This document shows, one piece after another, positions 15,828 through 23,957 of a stretch of 43,468 bases of DNA. The notes beneath the pieces are model-generated. The model saw nothing but the letters and a program-made list of their open reading frames with translations. It had not been told where the DNA came from and made no database searches. The position numbers and the translations under genes are program-made. How positions within the stretch are numbered: the stretch's first letter is position 1; each line of letters opens with the position of its first letter. The stretch is from JANWHF01 sp036276235 (GTDB lineage Bacteria; Planctomycetota; Phycisphaerae; Tepidisphaerales; Tepidisphaeraceae), in contig DATBDZ010000053.1 of the NCBI GenBank assembly GCA_036276235.1, positions 1 through 43,468 on the forward strand, in the 5' to 3' direction.

Positions 15828-16769
15828 TTAAGCTATATCCACAAACGTCCGCTCCGTCCGGCGGAAAACGATTAATCCAATGACAAATAGAATCAATCCG
15901 CCAACGATTGACGCAACGAGGTATCGAATGCTGAATCCGGTGAGGGAATCATTAAAGCCGAGGAGGCATTTGCGCCAGGTGGCGATGACGCCGTACATCG
16001 GGTTGAACAGCAGCAGCCATTTCCACTTCGAGTTCCCCATCAGTGACGGCGGGAACGCGACGAAGCTGACGAACATCAATAGCTGGGACAGAAACGGAAT
16101 CAGAAACCGGAAATCGCGATAGCGCACAGTCAGCGCTGAAAGCAGATATGCCACGCCGAGCGCATTGAGGAGACTTAATCCCAATAAGACCGGTAGCAAG
16201 AGTGCCCAAGGCGAAAGCCACATTCCCTTGAATGCGGCAAGGATAAACAGAATGCAAAAGGAAACCAGCAGGTCGATCACCGCGCCGCCAACTGCCGCCG
16301 TTGGGACAAATAACCGAGGGAGATAAATCTTCTTGAGAATGTGCTGCTGGCTGACCAGCGACATGCCGCCGTTGTTCAGCGCCGCTGCGAAAAGCTGCCA
16401 AGGCAGCAAGGCCGCATAGACATACACCGAATACTCATGCTCATGCCCCTTGCCCAGCCGGCTGTTGAGCCCGGCGGCGCTGCCGAACACGACCGTAAAC
16501 ATGATCATGTTCATGATCGGCTGCACCACGACCCACCCGACGCCAAGGATCGCCTGCTTGTAGCGAACCTTCAGATCGCGCCAGATGAAGAAATAGAGCA
16601 GTTCGCGGGAATGGAACATCTCGGCCCAGTTGATGCCGATCCATCCGCGCGTGGGCTGAATAATCGTTTCGAAAGCCCCCGGCTCATTGTCTTGAGGCGC
16701 CTCCGGGGCGCGCGAGGGAGGCGGGGAGATTTCTTGAACGGCGAGCTTGCTCATTGATGACGTGGACAT
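15828..16769 (-). CDS. Polysaccharide ABC exporter, permease subunit (Wzm-type, ABC-2 family)
   Basis: This membrane subunit of the ABC-2 exporter pairs with the ATPase encoded next. The 313-residue protein has a hydrophilic N-terminus (about 1-50), then RELLYFFIWRDLKVRYKQAI, the amphipathic gate helix typical of Wzm/TagG permeases. About six membrane helices follow: VGWVVVQPIMNMIMFTVVFG near 77-96, the region 114-131, about 156-178, 184-208, 219-240 and 285-305. A start five codons later (MSKLAVQ) is possible. It is the first gene of the leftward run. A copy of the shared 61-bp upstream element ends 4 nt before the chosen start. Confidence 0.92.
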   Translation of the reverse strand: MSTSSMSKLAVQEISPPPSRAPEAPQDNEPGAFETIIQPTRGWIGINWAEMFHSRELLYFFIWRDLKVRYKQAILGVGWVVVQPIMNMIMFTVVFGSAAGLNSRLGKGHEHEYSVYVYAALLPWQLFAAALNNGGMSLVSQQHILKKIYLPRLFVPTAAVGGAVIDLLVSFCILFILAAFKGMWLSPWALLLPVLLGLSLLNALGVAYLLSALTVRYRDFRFLIPFLSQLLMFVSFVAFPPSLMGNSKWKWLLLFNPMYGVIATWRKCLLGFNDSLTGFSIRYLVASIVGGLILFVIGLIVFRRTERTFVDIA

Positions 16770-16773
16770 TGTG

Positions 16774-16834
16774 AGTTATCGGACTCCGCTCAGCAACCGG
16801 TACGCCGAGCCCGACCTTCGGAAGTATCGGCAGA
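16774..16834. promoter_or_regulatory. Shared upstream element of the polysaccharide cluster, copy 2
   Basis: This is the gap-free partner of 11993-12053: TGCCGATACTTCCGA and GTCCGATAA are present on the minus strand at identical spacing. Weaker similarity extends to about 16872. Here it lies 4 nt from the wzm-like start at 16769 (about 20 nt from the alternative start at 16754), so if it is transcribed it would form the leader. Confidence 0.6.
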
Positions 16835-17023
16835 GTCCAAGGGAGGCAATACCAAGCGACCACAAACCCGGCAAATAAACATTCTATCAGGCCCGGCGGA
16901 GCGCGCCAGACATAGCTGAGTCTGGTGCGTCGAAAATTCCTAAAATCGCGCGAACTTTTGGGGGACTTTCAACGAATATCTATCAGAGGTTCCAAGCTGG
17001 AACCTGATGATCCTCCTTCCCTG

Positions 17024-17062
17024 GGCTGCGTGGCGTGCCGAGAGCGCCACGCGGCCTTTTTT
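17024..17062 (+). terminator. Rho-independent terminator, plus strand
   Basis: A 12-bp stem (17024-17035 with 17045-17056, one G-T pair) with a 9-nt loop is followed by six T residues at 17057-17062. It points away from both flanking genes, which are on the minus strand. It therefore terminates an unannotated plus-strand transcript or reduces antisense reading into the beta-helix gene. Confidence 0.8.
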
Positions 17063-17073
17063 ATTGACTTTGA

Positions 17074-19425
17074 TTATCCCTGCTTGAGCTGGCGATACGC
17101 CTTTTGATCGGCGACCAACTGGGCATGCGCCGTATCGATGCCGGTGAGGTCGGAATGCTTGGCCGACACCAGCGCGGCTCGATCATTGGCGAGCGTTTGC
17201 TGGAGAGTCTGCACATCGGTCGAGAGAGTGCTCATGTCAGTTGGCACCGCCCCGCCATGCTTCAGCGCTGCGCGTGCGACGCGCTGAACCGTCTTGAGTT
17301 GATGGAGCGCGGCGCGATAGGCGCGGGTGTCTGATCGAAGCGTTGATGCCAGGTTTTTTAGTGCTTGTGCGCGGGCCAACTTAGCCGCCTTGATCGAGGC
17401 GCGATCGGCCGCGAGCAACGCAGGGTATTCGCCGATCGTCGGTGGAGGCGGCGGCGTGGGCGTCGAGGAGCCCGAGCCGTCGTTGCCCGAGTCAGTTCCC
17501 GTTCCCGTTGTCGAGCCGCCACCGGTCGTCGATCCAGAGCCGGTCGATCCAGTTCCAGTGGTCGAACCCGATCCCGTCGTGCTTCCCGTTCCACTCGATC
17601 CGGATCCGCTTGAGGAAGAGCCTGAACCGGTGGTCGGCGGCGGGCTCGCGTCAACCGTGCTGGAACTGGCGCCGCTGATAAAATCGCCGGCACCGACGCC
17701 CGGCGTCACCGCCGTCGAATTGTTCGCTACCTTCGCGCCGCTGTTGAACACCGTTCGGGTCACAAAGACATTGTGCGTCAGCGTCGTGCCGTCCCAGTCT
17801 CCCTGCTTGTTGGTGAGAACTGAGGTGAGTGTGCCGTTGAGCGTGTTGTTGTAAATGTTGTCGTCGCGACAGGTGAAGTTCAGCTTCAGCGCATGATCGA
17901 CATTCCAAACCTGATTGTGATCGACGACGAAGTTGTCGGAGTTGTTGTCCAGGAATAACCCGGTCTGCCCGAACCCGCCGCTGTGCATGTTGTAGACTTT
18001 GTTGTAGGCGATCTCGGTCCCCTGCCCGTCGGTATTAACGGTATAGATGCCGCCCGCCTCGGTAGTCTGAATCCCGACATCGTGAATCGCGTTGTACAGA
18101 ATCTTCACATGCGCGGCACTGTGAACGATTCCCGAGCGGCCGGCGTTGTAAATCGTATTGTGATCGATCTGGCTCCCGGTCCCGCCGGCAAGGATTCGAA
18201 TGCCCGCGGTGTCGGCGGCGTTGTAATCGACATCGTGAATCACGTTGTTGGTAACGCGCGAATTACTTCCGCTGACCAGCACGCCGTCTCCAGCGCCAAA
18301 GGCAATCGTGCTGTTCTCAAAGATTGAACTGTCTCCCGCGAGCACGATGCCCGTATTGCTGGGGATGTCCCAACCGTGCGGCAGGAAAAGAAACTGCCCG
18401 ATGTACTTGGCGCCGATTTGATTGATCACCGCATTGCTCGAGGCGGCGTCGGTCAGAATCGTGGCGGCGAAGATGTTGACGTTTTGTATCGTGATGAAGC
18501 TGTCGCCTCTCAGATCAAAGGCGTATTGCCGATGCTTCACTTCAATGTCGTGCGCCGCCGGACTGTCGCTCTTGGGTGTCCAGACATAGAGCTTTTCGCT
18601 TCCACTGTCGTGATACCACTCGCCGGCGCTGTCGAGTGCCTTGAACGAACCGGTCAGGTAGTAATGATTGCCGGCTGCGGGCTGCTCATACGAATCCATC
18701 GGGTTAAACGAAAATGTAATCTGCCCGGGCGCCGAGCCGATAACCGTCCCCGTTTCCGCCACCCATTCCTGGCCGGGAGTGATATGAATGATCGCGCCCT
18801 TCCAGTAGTTGGCAGGTTGCGTCAACTTCGGATCATACAGCGTCGCGGTTGATCCATTGACCGATACCTTCGATGCCTTCTCGAGCGTCGGATGCGAAGG
18901 GTCAAGGCTGGTGTTGGGCCAGCGCGCTTCGTTAATCATCTGCCCATCGACGAAGACCTGATCGCTTCCTTCGCCCAGCGTCCAAGGCATGGAAGCCTGG
19001 TAGATCGAGCCGCTGTAGCTGCTCCACCCGACAACGGGATCCGCTCCGCTGACAAAAACCGCCTCGTTGTTGTAGGCCTCGAAGGTGATTGGCGCGCCGG
19101 TCGTGCCGGAGTGAGCGGGTGTTACAGTTTCGTGATACGTACCCGCGCGAATCTCGACATGATCGCCCGCCTGGGCGACGGCTGCCGCTTGCTGAATCGT
19201 CTTGAATGGCGCTGCGAGCGTGCCGGGATTCTGATCTGATCCGGTCGGGGCGACAAACCAGCTTGTTGACAGCAGAGTTCGGCGTTCAAGCGTTTCGACC
19301 AGACCCGATGCGTTGGAAGGCCACACCTGGGCGTTGCGGGATTGCTCGGTCGTCCGGCGGGCCTTATCGGACCTGGTGCGATTGGCGACAGTTAAACCAC
19401 GTGCTCGGGCGGAAAGCCTGGGCAT
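17074..19425 (-). CDS. Secreted right-handed beta-helix protein with coiled tail
   Basis: The 783-residue protein is a probable extracellular carbohydrate-active or surface protein. It opens with a basic leader and LERRTLLS (46-53), the planctomycete extracellular motif. Then comes WFVAPTGSDQNPGTLAAPFKTI and AQAGDHVEIRAGTYHE, the hallmark start of parallel beta-helix (pectin-lyase-like, DUF1565-type) folds. The helix continues to about residue 590 with repeated N-x-I-x-x-V/N-x-x-x-N rungs. A 60-70-residue Gly/Ser/Thr linker follows (about 595-660). The last 120 residues (664-783) are Ala/Lys/Arg/Gln-rich and predicted helical, possibly an anchor or multimerisation coil. No catalytic residues can be assigned. 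It is monocistronic and adjacent to the polysaccharide exporter, so a role on the exported glycan is possible but inferred. Confidence 0.82.
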   Translation of the reverse strand: MPRLSARARGLTVANRTRSDKARRTTEQSRNAQVWPSNASGLVETLERRTLLSTSWFVAPTGSDQNPGTLAAPFKTIQQAAAVAQAGDHVEIRAGTYHETVTPAHSGTTGAPITFEAYNNEAVFVSGADPVVGWSSYSGSIYQASMPWTLGEGSDQVFVDGQMINEARWPNTSLDPSHPTLEKASKVSVNGSTATLYDPKLTQPANYWKGAIIHITPGQEWVAETGTVIGSAPGQITFSFNPMDSYEQPAAGNHYYLTGSFKALDSAGEWYHDSGSEKLYVWTPKSDSPAAHDIEVKHRQYAFDLRGDSFITIQNVNIFAATILTDAASSNAVINQIGAKYIGQFLFLPHGWDIPSNTGIVLAGDSSIFENSTIAFGAGDGVLVSGSNSRVTNNVIHDVDYNAADTAGIRILAGGTGSQIDHNTIYNAGRSGIVHSAAHVKILYNAIHDVGIQTTEAGGIYTVNTDGQGTEIAYNKVYNMHSGGFGQTGLFLDNNSDNFVVDHNQVWNVDHALKLNFTCRDDNIYNNTLNGTLTSVLTNKQGDWDGTTLTHNVFVTRTVFNSGAKVANNSTAVTPGVGAGDFISGASSSTVDASPPPTTGSGSSSSGSGSSGTGSTTGSGSTTGTGSTGSGSTTGGGSTTGTGTDSGNDGSGSSTPTPPPPPTIGEYPALLAADRASIKAAKLARAQALKNLASTLRSDTRAYRAALHQLKTVQRVARAALKHGGAVPTDMSTLSTDVQTLQQTLANDRAALVSAKHSDLTGIDTAHAQLVADQKAYRQLKQG

Positions 19426-19838
19426 TCAAAAATCCTCGGTGCAGACGATGCGATTGCCGCGCTCCTGGCCGCATGATCGCACAAATCCTTGGTACTAAAT
19501 TGAGCTTGATGCCGGTACGACATTCAGGCCGGCGTCGAATCCCTTGACGCGTGACCAATCGGCTTGCTCATCGCCGGGCGGGCGTCATAAACCCGATTTA
19601 CGCCTCGCCCTGCAAACAAAGCCCAATACAGATGGGCAATCTGGCTTATAGTTTGAGGTCCAAAATCGGGCAATAGCCAAACAAGGGGTCCGATAAAATA
19701 ATTTTCGGATCATCCGGGGCGAAAAATGAACGAAAATCGTCGATTCCCAAAGAAAAAGCGCGAGCAACTCAGTTGCCCGCGCCGGTGAATCGAATTCTCT
19801 GCCTACTGACTACTCATCCGTTCTGCCTACTGATTCTC
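19426..19838. other. Intergenic region between two leftward genes
   Basis: These 413 bases hold no supported gene. A Rho-independent terminator for the gene to the right is near its right end, a short AT-rich hairpin lies at about 19687-19713, and the 12-bp word TCTGCCTACTGA occurs twice (19798 and 19822). The promoter of the beta-helix gene should lie near the left end, but I see no clear consensus. Confidence 0.5.
19753..19783 (-). terminator. Rho-independent terminator, minus strand
   Basis: The stem 19758-19769 with 19771-19782 (one mismatch near the middle) is followed on the minus strand by TTTTTCTTT. It lies 56 nt past the stop of the N0-domain protein at 19839 and is well oriented to end that transcript. 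Confidence 0.75.
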
Positions 19839-20642
19839 TTAATCGAGCGGGCCGCCGATCGCTTCATGGACTGCTCGCGGCGCGGTGATGATCAGGCTCC
19901 CGCTGTAGAAGCGGATTGTGGCTTTGCCGCCGTTTTCCTGCCAGACGTCGGGTTGGATGACGGCGCGAATGAGTTCGACCAGATCGTTGGCGCGTTCCTG
20001 CTTGGAGCGGCCGGGGGCTTCGCGATTTTGGTTGCCGCCGCTGCCGCTCGAGCCACCAAAGATCCCTTGTTGGCCACCGCTGCTGCCGCCGCCACCGGCT
20101 CCGCCTCCAACGCCGCCACCCACTCCACCGCCGGCGCCGCCCTGCTGCTGCGTCTGGTTGCTCAGTGAACTCAGATCAAACGACGGCGCATCGGTGAAGT
20201 CGGGAATGTCCATGATCAGGTCATCGATCGGATAGACCTTGGTATACATCCGCGCGTCAGCCAGTGCCTTGGTGGTGATCTCAACGACGCCTTCATCCAG
20301 ATCGTAAGTGAGCGGCTCGCTGCCCGACGCCTCGGCCAGAATCAGGTCCAGCGCCTTGCGCAGCGAGATTGCATGCAGCCGCACGTTGATCGGCGTATCC
20401 TTGGCAATGCCCGCCTGCTCCAGCGCCTTCCAGTTAATTGTGAGATTCACTCCCGAGACATCGCGCAGGAAATCCAGCGCATCGGCCAGCGCCACCCCGC
20501 TCAGTTTCACTTCCGGCAGCACCGTATTCATTTGTCGGCGCGCCGACGCATTAGCGCTGGCGGCGGAAGTGGAATGGGTGGGAATCAAAGCCGCGGCCGC
20601 GAGGCCGGCAGCAACAACCAGCGGATACATTCGACGACGCAT
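19839..20642 (-). CDS. Exported protein with secretin N0/STN-like domain
   Basis: The start at 20642 is set by AAGGAG eight bases upstream; the longer open frame to 20930 crosses a palindrome and is not translated sequence. The 267-residue product has a signal peptide (MRRRMYPLVVAAGLAAAALI, cleavage near residues 25-30). A domain similar to secretin N-terminal (N0/STN) domains follows (about 40-140: LSGVALADALDFLRDVSGVNL...INVRLHAISLRKALDLIL...VVEITTKALADA). The YPIDDLI segment in GspD-type proteins leads to N1. Then comes a Gly/Gln/Ser-rich linker (about 175-215) and a second small alpha/beta unit (ANDLVELIRAVIQPDVW...IRFYSGSLIITAP). The outer-membrane beta-barrel of a secretin is missing, so it is not a pore. 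Such proteins are frequent in planctomycetes; function unknown. Confidence 0.8.
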   Translation of the reverse strand: MRRRMYPLVVAAGLAAAALIPTHSTSAASANASARRQMNTVLPEVKLSGVALADALDFLRDVSGVNLTINWKALEQAGIAKDTPINVRLHAISLRKALDLILAEASGSEPLTYDLDEGVVEITTKALADARMYTKVYPIDDLIMDIPDFTDAPSFDLSSLSNQTQQQGGAGGGVGGGVGGGAGGGGSSGGQQGIFGGSSGSGGNQNREAPGRSKQERANDLVELIRAVIQPDVWQENGGKATIRFYSGSLIITAPRAVHEAIGGPLD

Positions 20643-20774
20643 GGGAGGTCTCCTTGAGGCGGGCCAATGGAGCAGTTCACGAATTCTTGCCAAAGTATAT
20701 CGGAGCAACGCCCGCCAACGCAACGGAAATGCCGCAATTCCCGCATATGCCTTACGGCTTAGCCGCGGGTGCGA

Positions 20775-20842
20775 TGAAACGTGAAGACGTGAAACGTGAC
20801 AAGGCCCTGCCCAGCGATCACGTTTCACGTCTTCGCGTTTCA
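20775..20842. repeat. Palindromic word repeat, family H
   Basis: The arms 20775-20799 and 20818-20842 are made of the words GAAACGTGA / GACGTGA and their complement, with an 18-nt centre. It lies between the divergent starts of the N0-domain protein (20642) and the NifU-like gene (20911). Confidence 0.9.
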
Positions 20843-20910
20843 GGCCGGTTTGTCCGACCGCCGCCAAAACACTATAATCTGAACCCGACTGGTAACGAGG
20901 CGACAAGCCC

Positions 20911-21165
20911 ATGAGTTCGACCACTGCCAACCCATCTTCGATTCGCGAGCGCGTGCAAGGCGTGATCGACTTGATCCGCCCGGCCGTGCAGGCGGATGGA
21001 GGCGATATCGAACTGGTAGATGTTGCCGCCGACGGCGTCGTGCAGGTTCGTTTTCATGGGGCCTGTCACGGATGTCCCAGCAGCCACATGACCTTGCAGC
21101 ACGGCATCGAGCGCAATCTCCGCGAGCAGGTCCCGGAAGTGACGCAGGTCATTCCCGTCGCATGA
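20911..21165 (+). CDS. NifU-like Fe-S scaffold/carrier domain protein
   Basis: The 84-residue protein is a stand-alone NifU C-terminal (Nfu) domain, which binds and passes on Fe-S clusters. The family core is complete: RERVQGVIDLIRPAVQADGG, DIELVDVAADGVVQVRFHG, then the cluster-binding CXXC in ACHGCPSSHMTL and GIERNLREQVPEV. The ATG at 20911 is preceded by a weak GAGG site. It lies 24 nt upstream of recG in what looks like a two-gene operon; a functional tie between the two is not known. Confidence 0.95.
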   Translation: MSSTTANPSSIRERVQGVIDLIRPAVQADGGDIELVDVAADGVVQVRFHGACHGCPSSHMTLQHGIERNLREQVPEVTQVIPVA

Positions 21166-21189
21166 TTCGTTTTCGCCAAACACCGCTAA

Positions 21190-23277
21190 ATGCCGGCGTC
21201 CCCGCCAGTTTCGCAATCACAACTCTCCCGCCCCGTTGAAGCACTTGAAGGCGTCGGCGCTACGCGCGGGCGGCATCTTCGCGCACTGGGCGTCGCGACG
21301 CTGGGCGATCTGCTCGAGTACTTTCCGCGCGATTATCAATACGAGAGCGCGGAGCGATCGATCGAGCAACTTGTGGCCGACCAGATTCAGACGGCGCGCG
21401 GCGAAGTCGTCGCCGTGAACTATGTCCCCGGCCATGGCCGCCCGCGCTTTGAAGCGACGCTCGCCGAAGGTGCCGCGCGGCTATCGCTCGTCTGGTTTCA
21501 TGGCCACTACCTCCGCACCCGCATTCATCCCGGCATGCACCTGCGCGTGCAGGCGCGCGTGAAATTTTTCCGCGGCATTCCGCAGATGACGCAGGCGAAG
21601 TGGGAAGTCGTGGATGAGCAAACCGCTCCTATCGCGGAGTCCAAATTCCGCTCGATCTACCCCGCCAGTCAGCGGCTGCCGTCCGAAGGCATCGCGCGCA
21701 TCGTCGCCGACAACATCGGCAATGGGCTGGGCGAAGTCGAAGAATGGTTCTCGCCGGAGCTTTTACGCAAACGCTCGTTGCTCCCCCGCCGCGAGGCGTA
21801 TCGAGCGATCCATCTGCCTAAAGACTTGAACGAGGCGATGCGCGCCCGGCGGCGAATCATCTACGACGAACTCATGCTCATGCAGCTTGGCTTGGGGATC
21901 AGCAAGCGCCTCCGCGAAGGCCGCATCACCGCCCCGCTCATGCGGCTGGATAAGCTGCTCGATCAGCGCATCCGCGCCCGCTTTCCCTTCGAACTCACCG
22001 GCGCTCAGCAAAATGCGATCTGGGAAATCGCCCGCGATCTGGGCAGCGGCAAGCCGATGAACCGCCTGCTGCAGGGAGACGTCGGCAGCGGCAAAACCGT
22101 TGTCGCGCTTTACGCGATGCTCGTCGGCGTTGCCAACAAAATGCAGTCAGCACTTCTCGCGCCGACGGAAGTGCTCGCCGAGCAGCATTATCTGACGATC
22201 AGCAATCTGCTGAAAGATTCCGCCGTCCAGATCGCGCCCTTTACGCAGCGGACAAAACGCGCCAACAAAAAATCTCTCAAAGACCTGGCCGATGGAAAAA
22301 TCCACCTCGCGATCGGCACGCAGGCGCTGATTCAAGAAGATGTCGAGTTCGCCAATCTCGGCCTGGTCGTCGTCGATGAGCAGCACAAGCTGGGCGTGCG
22401 GCAGCGCGCGGTGCTCAAGGGCAAAGGCCTTTCGCCACATTATCTGGTGATGACGGCCACGCCGATCCCGCGCACGCTCGCGCTTTCATTCTTCGCCGAT
22501 TTTGACGTGACGGTGATCAACGCCCTTCCCCCCGGCCGCCAGCCAATCACCACGCGCTGGCTCCGCTCCAGCCAGGCGGCGACGGCGTACGATTTCATCC
22601 GCAAGGAAGCCGCCGCCGGGCGCCAGAGTTATATCGTCCTGCCGCAGATCGAGGACACGGGCCTGGATGAAACCAAATCCGTCCTGAAGGAACACGAGCG
22701 GCTGAGCAAAGGCCCGCTCTCCGGTCTTCGCCTTGCGGTTCTTCATGGCCAAATGAAAGCCGAGCAGAAGCAGCAGATCATGGCCGATTTCCGCGATCGC
22801 AAGACGGATGTGCTCGTGGCGACGACGGTGATCGAAGTCGGCATCGACGTGCCCAACGCCACCGTTATGCTGATCGGCAACGCCGAGCAGTTCGGCCTCT
22901 CGCAATTACACCAACTTCGCGGCCGCGTCGGGCGCGGGAAGGATCCGAGCCATTGCCTGCTGATCTCTGATGCCGAGAACGAATACGCGCAGGAACGAAT
23001 GCGCGCCATGACGGCGACCAACGATGGCTTCGAGATCGCCGAGACAGACCTGAAACTGCGCGGCCCCGGCCAGTTCTTCGGCACCCGCCAGCATGGCCTC
23101 CCGGAATTCAAGCTCGCCGACATCACCAACGAGATGGGCCTGCTCACCCAGGCAAAGGAAGATGCGCTGGCGATTCTCAACGACGACGCGCGGCTCCTCC
23201 GCGCCGAGCATCGGCATCTGCGATCAGCCTTGAGCCAACAGTTGGGGGATACGCTTGGATTGGCGCAGATCGGCTGA
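21190..23277 (+). CDS. recG: ATP-dependent DNA helicase RecG
   Basis: RecG remodels stalled replication forks and Holliday junctions. The 695-residue product has normal family length. An N-terminal wedge/OB domain (about 15-230: GVGATRGRHLRALGVATLGDLL, FPRDYQYE) precedes the two helicase domains. Visible motifs are Walker A GDVGSGKT (about 297-304), DEQHKLGVRQR (about 395), TATPIPRTLAL, IVLPQIEDTGLDETKS, VLHGQMKAEQK, VATTVIEVGIDVPNA and SQLHQLRGRVGRG. Near the end come the TRG motif region (LRGPGQFFGTRQHGLPEFK) and the C-terminal LLTQAKEDA helix. All catalytic motifs are intact. Confidence 0.98.
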   Translation: MPASPPVSQSQLSRPVEALEGVGATRGRHLRALGVATLGDLLEYFPRDYQYESAERSIEQLVADQIQTARGEVVAVNYVPGHGRPRFEATLAEGAARLSLVWFHGHYLRTRIHPGMHLRVQARVKFFRGIPQMTQAKWEVVDEQTAPIAESKFRSIYPASQRLPSEGIARIVADNIGNGLGEVEEWFSPELLRKRSLLPRREAYRAIHLPKDLNEAMRARRRIIYDELMLMQLGLGISKRLREGRITAPLMRLDKLLDQRIRARFPFELTGAQQNAIWEIARDLGSGKPMNRLLQGDVGSGKTVVALYAMLVGVANKMQSALLAPTEVLAEQHYLTISNLLKDSAVQIAPFTQRTKRANKKSLKDLADGKIHLAIGTQALIQEDVEFANLGLVVVDEQHKLGVRQRAVLKGKGLSPHYLVMTATPIPRTLALSFFADFDVTVINALPPGRQPITTRWLRSSQAATAYDFIRKEAAAGRQSYIVLPQIEDTGLDETKSVLKEHERLSKGPLSGLRLAVLHGQMKAEQKQQIMADFRDRKTDVLVATTVIEVGIDVPNATVMLIGNAEQFGLSQLHQLRGRVGRGKDPSHCLLISDAENEYAQERMRAMTATNDGFEIAETDLKLRGPGQFFGTRQHGLPEFKLADITNEMGLLTQAKEDALAILNDDARLLRAEHRHLRSALSQQLGDTLGLAQIG

Positions 23278-23287
23278 TCGAGCAACC

Positions 23288-23764
23288 TTAAAACCCAACC
23301 GGCGAGACATGGATATCATGGACAGCATGGCCGACGTCTACCGCGACCACGATCAGGGCCACGCCAAGGGCAACAACCACGACGATCAGCACAACAAGAA
23401 TTGTCGTTTTCACCGGATCGGTCTGCCCCGCATCCGCTTGCATTACCCATGTATATTGACCCGGTGAGACCAGAATCTCCTGCGCGCCCGCCACCGCTAC
23501 ATTCGCTCCATCCGGTCGGCGAAGAAATCCGACGCGCTCTCCCTTATTCAGGTGCACGATCATGATCGGCTTGGTCACCTGATCCAGCGGCTCCTTTGTA
23601 TTGGGCGGGATCGAATAAAGCCGAAAGTCCCCCCGCCACGGTGCACTACGAACAGTCATCTGCTTGGCCGACAGTTCCGCGACATTGGTCAGATGCGTAT
23701 CCACCTGACACCCCGCCGCCACGAGCCCGATACCGGTGACGACCGCGATAATACCTCGCATCAT
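23288..23764 (-). CDS. Small lipoprotein with C-terminal membrane segment, unknown function
   Basis: With the ATG at 23764 (GGAG upstream) the product has 158 residues; 14 more codons are open upstream without support. The N-terminus MMRGIIAVVTGIGLVAAGC is a lipoprotein signal with the lipobox VAAGC (Cys19). The body (about 20-110) is a small beta-rich region (MTVRSAPWRGDFRLYSIPP; GERVGFLRRPDGANVAVAG; ILVSPGQYTWVMQ). A strongly hydrophobic Val-rich helix (about 122-143) precedes the C-terminus. Lipid anchor plus a second helix is odd and may place the C-terminus back through the membrane. I do not recognise a family. It converges on recG (10-nt gap). Confidence 0.72.
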   Translation of the reverse strand: MMRGIIAVVTGIGLVAAGCQVDTHLTNVAELSAKQMTVRSAPWRGDFRLYSIPPNTKEPLDQVTKPIMIVHLNKGERVGFLRRPDGANVAVAGAQEILVSPGQYTWVMQADAGQTDPVKTTILVVLIVVVVALGVALIVVAVDVGHAVHDIHVSPVGF

Positions 23765-23862
23765 ACGTGCCACGCTCCGCGATACAGTTTCGCAGGAACG
23801 TGACAAACGTGAAAAACTTCCCGGCGCATGCGCCAGCCCGCGCGGCTTTACATCAGCGTTTT

Positions 23863-23923
23863 GTAGGGTGGGTGTACTCGCCCACCACGAGCGGAAAATG
23901 GTAGGCGAGTAGACCTACCCTAC
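23863..23923. repeat. Palindromic repeat, family B copy 1
   Basis: Imperfect 25-bp arms (23863-23887 and 23899-23923) begin with GTAGGGTGGGTGTACTCG. It lies 34 nt from the stop of the xylose-isomerase-like gene and could end its transcript. The second copy is at 41905-41965. The inner part of each left arm is itself a small palindrome centred on GTACTC. Confidence 0.93.
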
Positions 23924-23957
23924 GCCGCATGCGCCGATCGTTTGCGCAAATGACAAT

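Larger units (their letters stand above)
16770..17073. other. Intergenic region with possible small RNA
   Basis: The 304-base gap holds the second copy of the shared upstream element (16774-16834), a 19-nt hairpin AGGTTCCAAGCTGGAACCT (16987-17005) and a strong plus-strand terminator (17024-17062). No plus-strand gene ends here, so the two hairpins may be the 3' part of an unannotated plus-strand small RNA. Confidence 0.45.

Noticed and set aside
20643..20930. N-terminal extension of the N0-domain protein
   Set aside because: It would translate through a palindromic repeat and overlap the divergent NifU-like start; AAGGAG clearly marks 20642, where a signal peptide begins.
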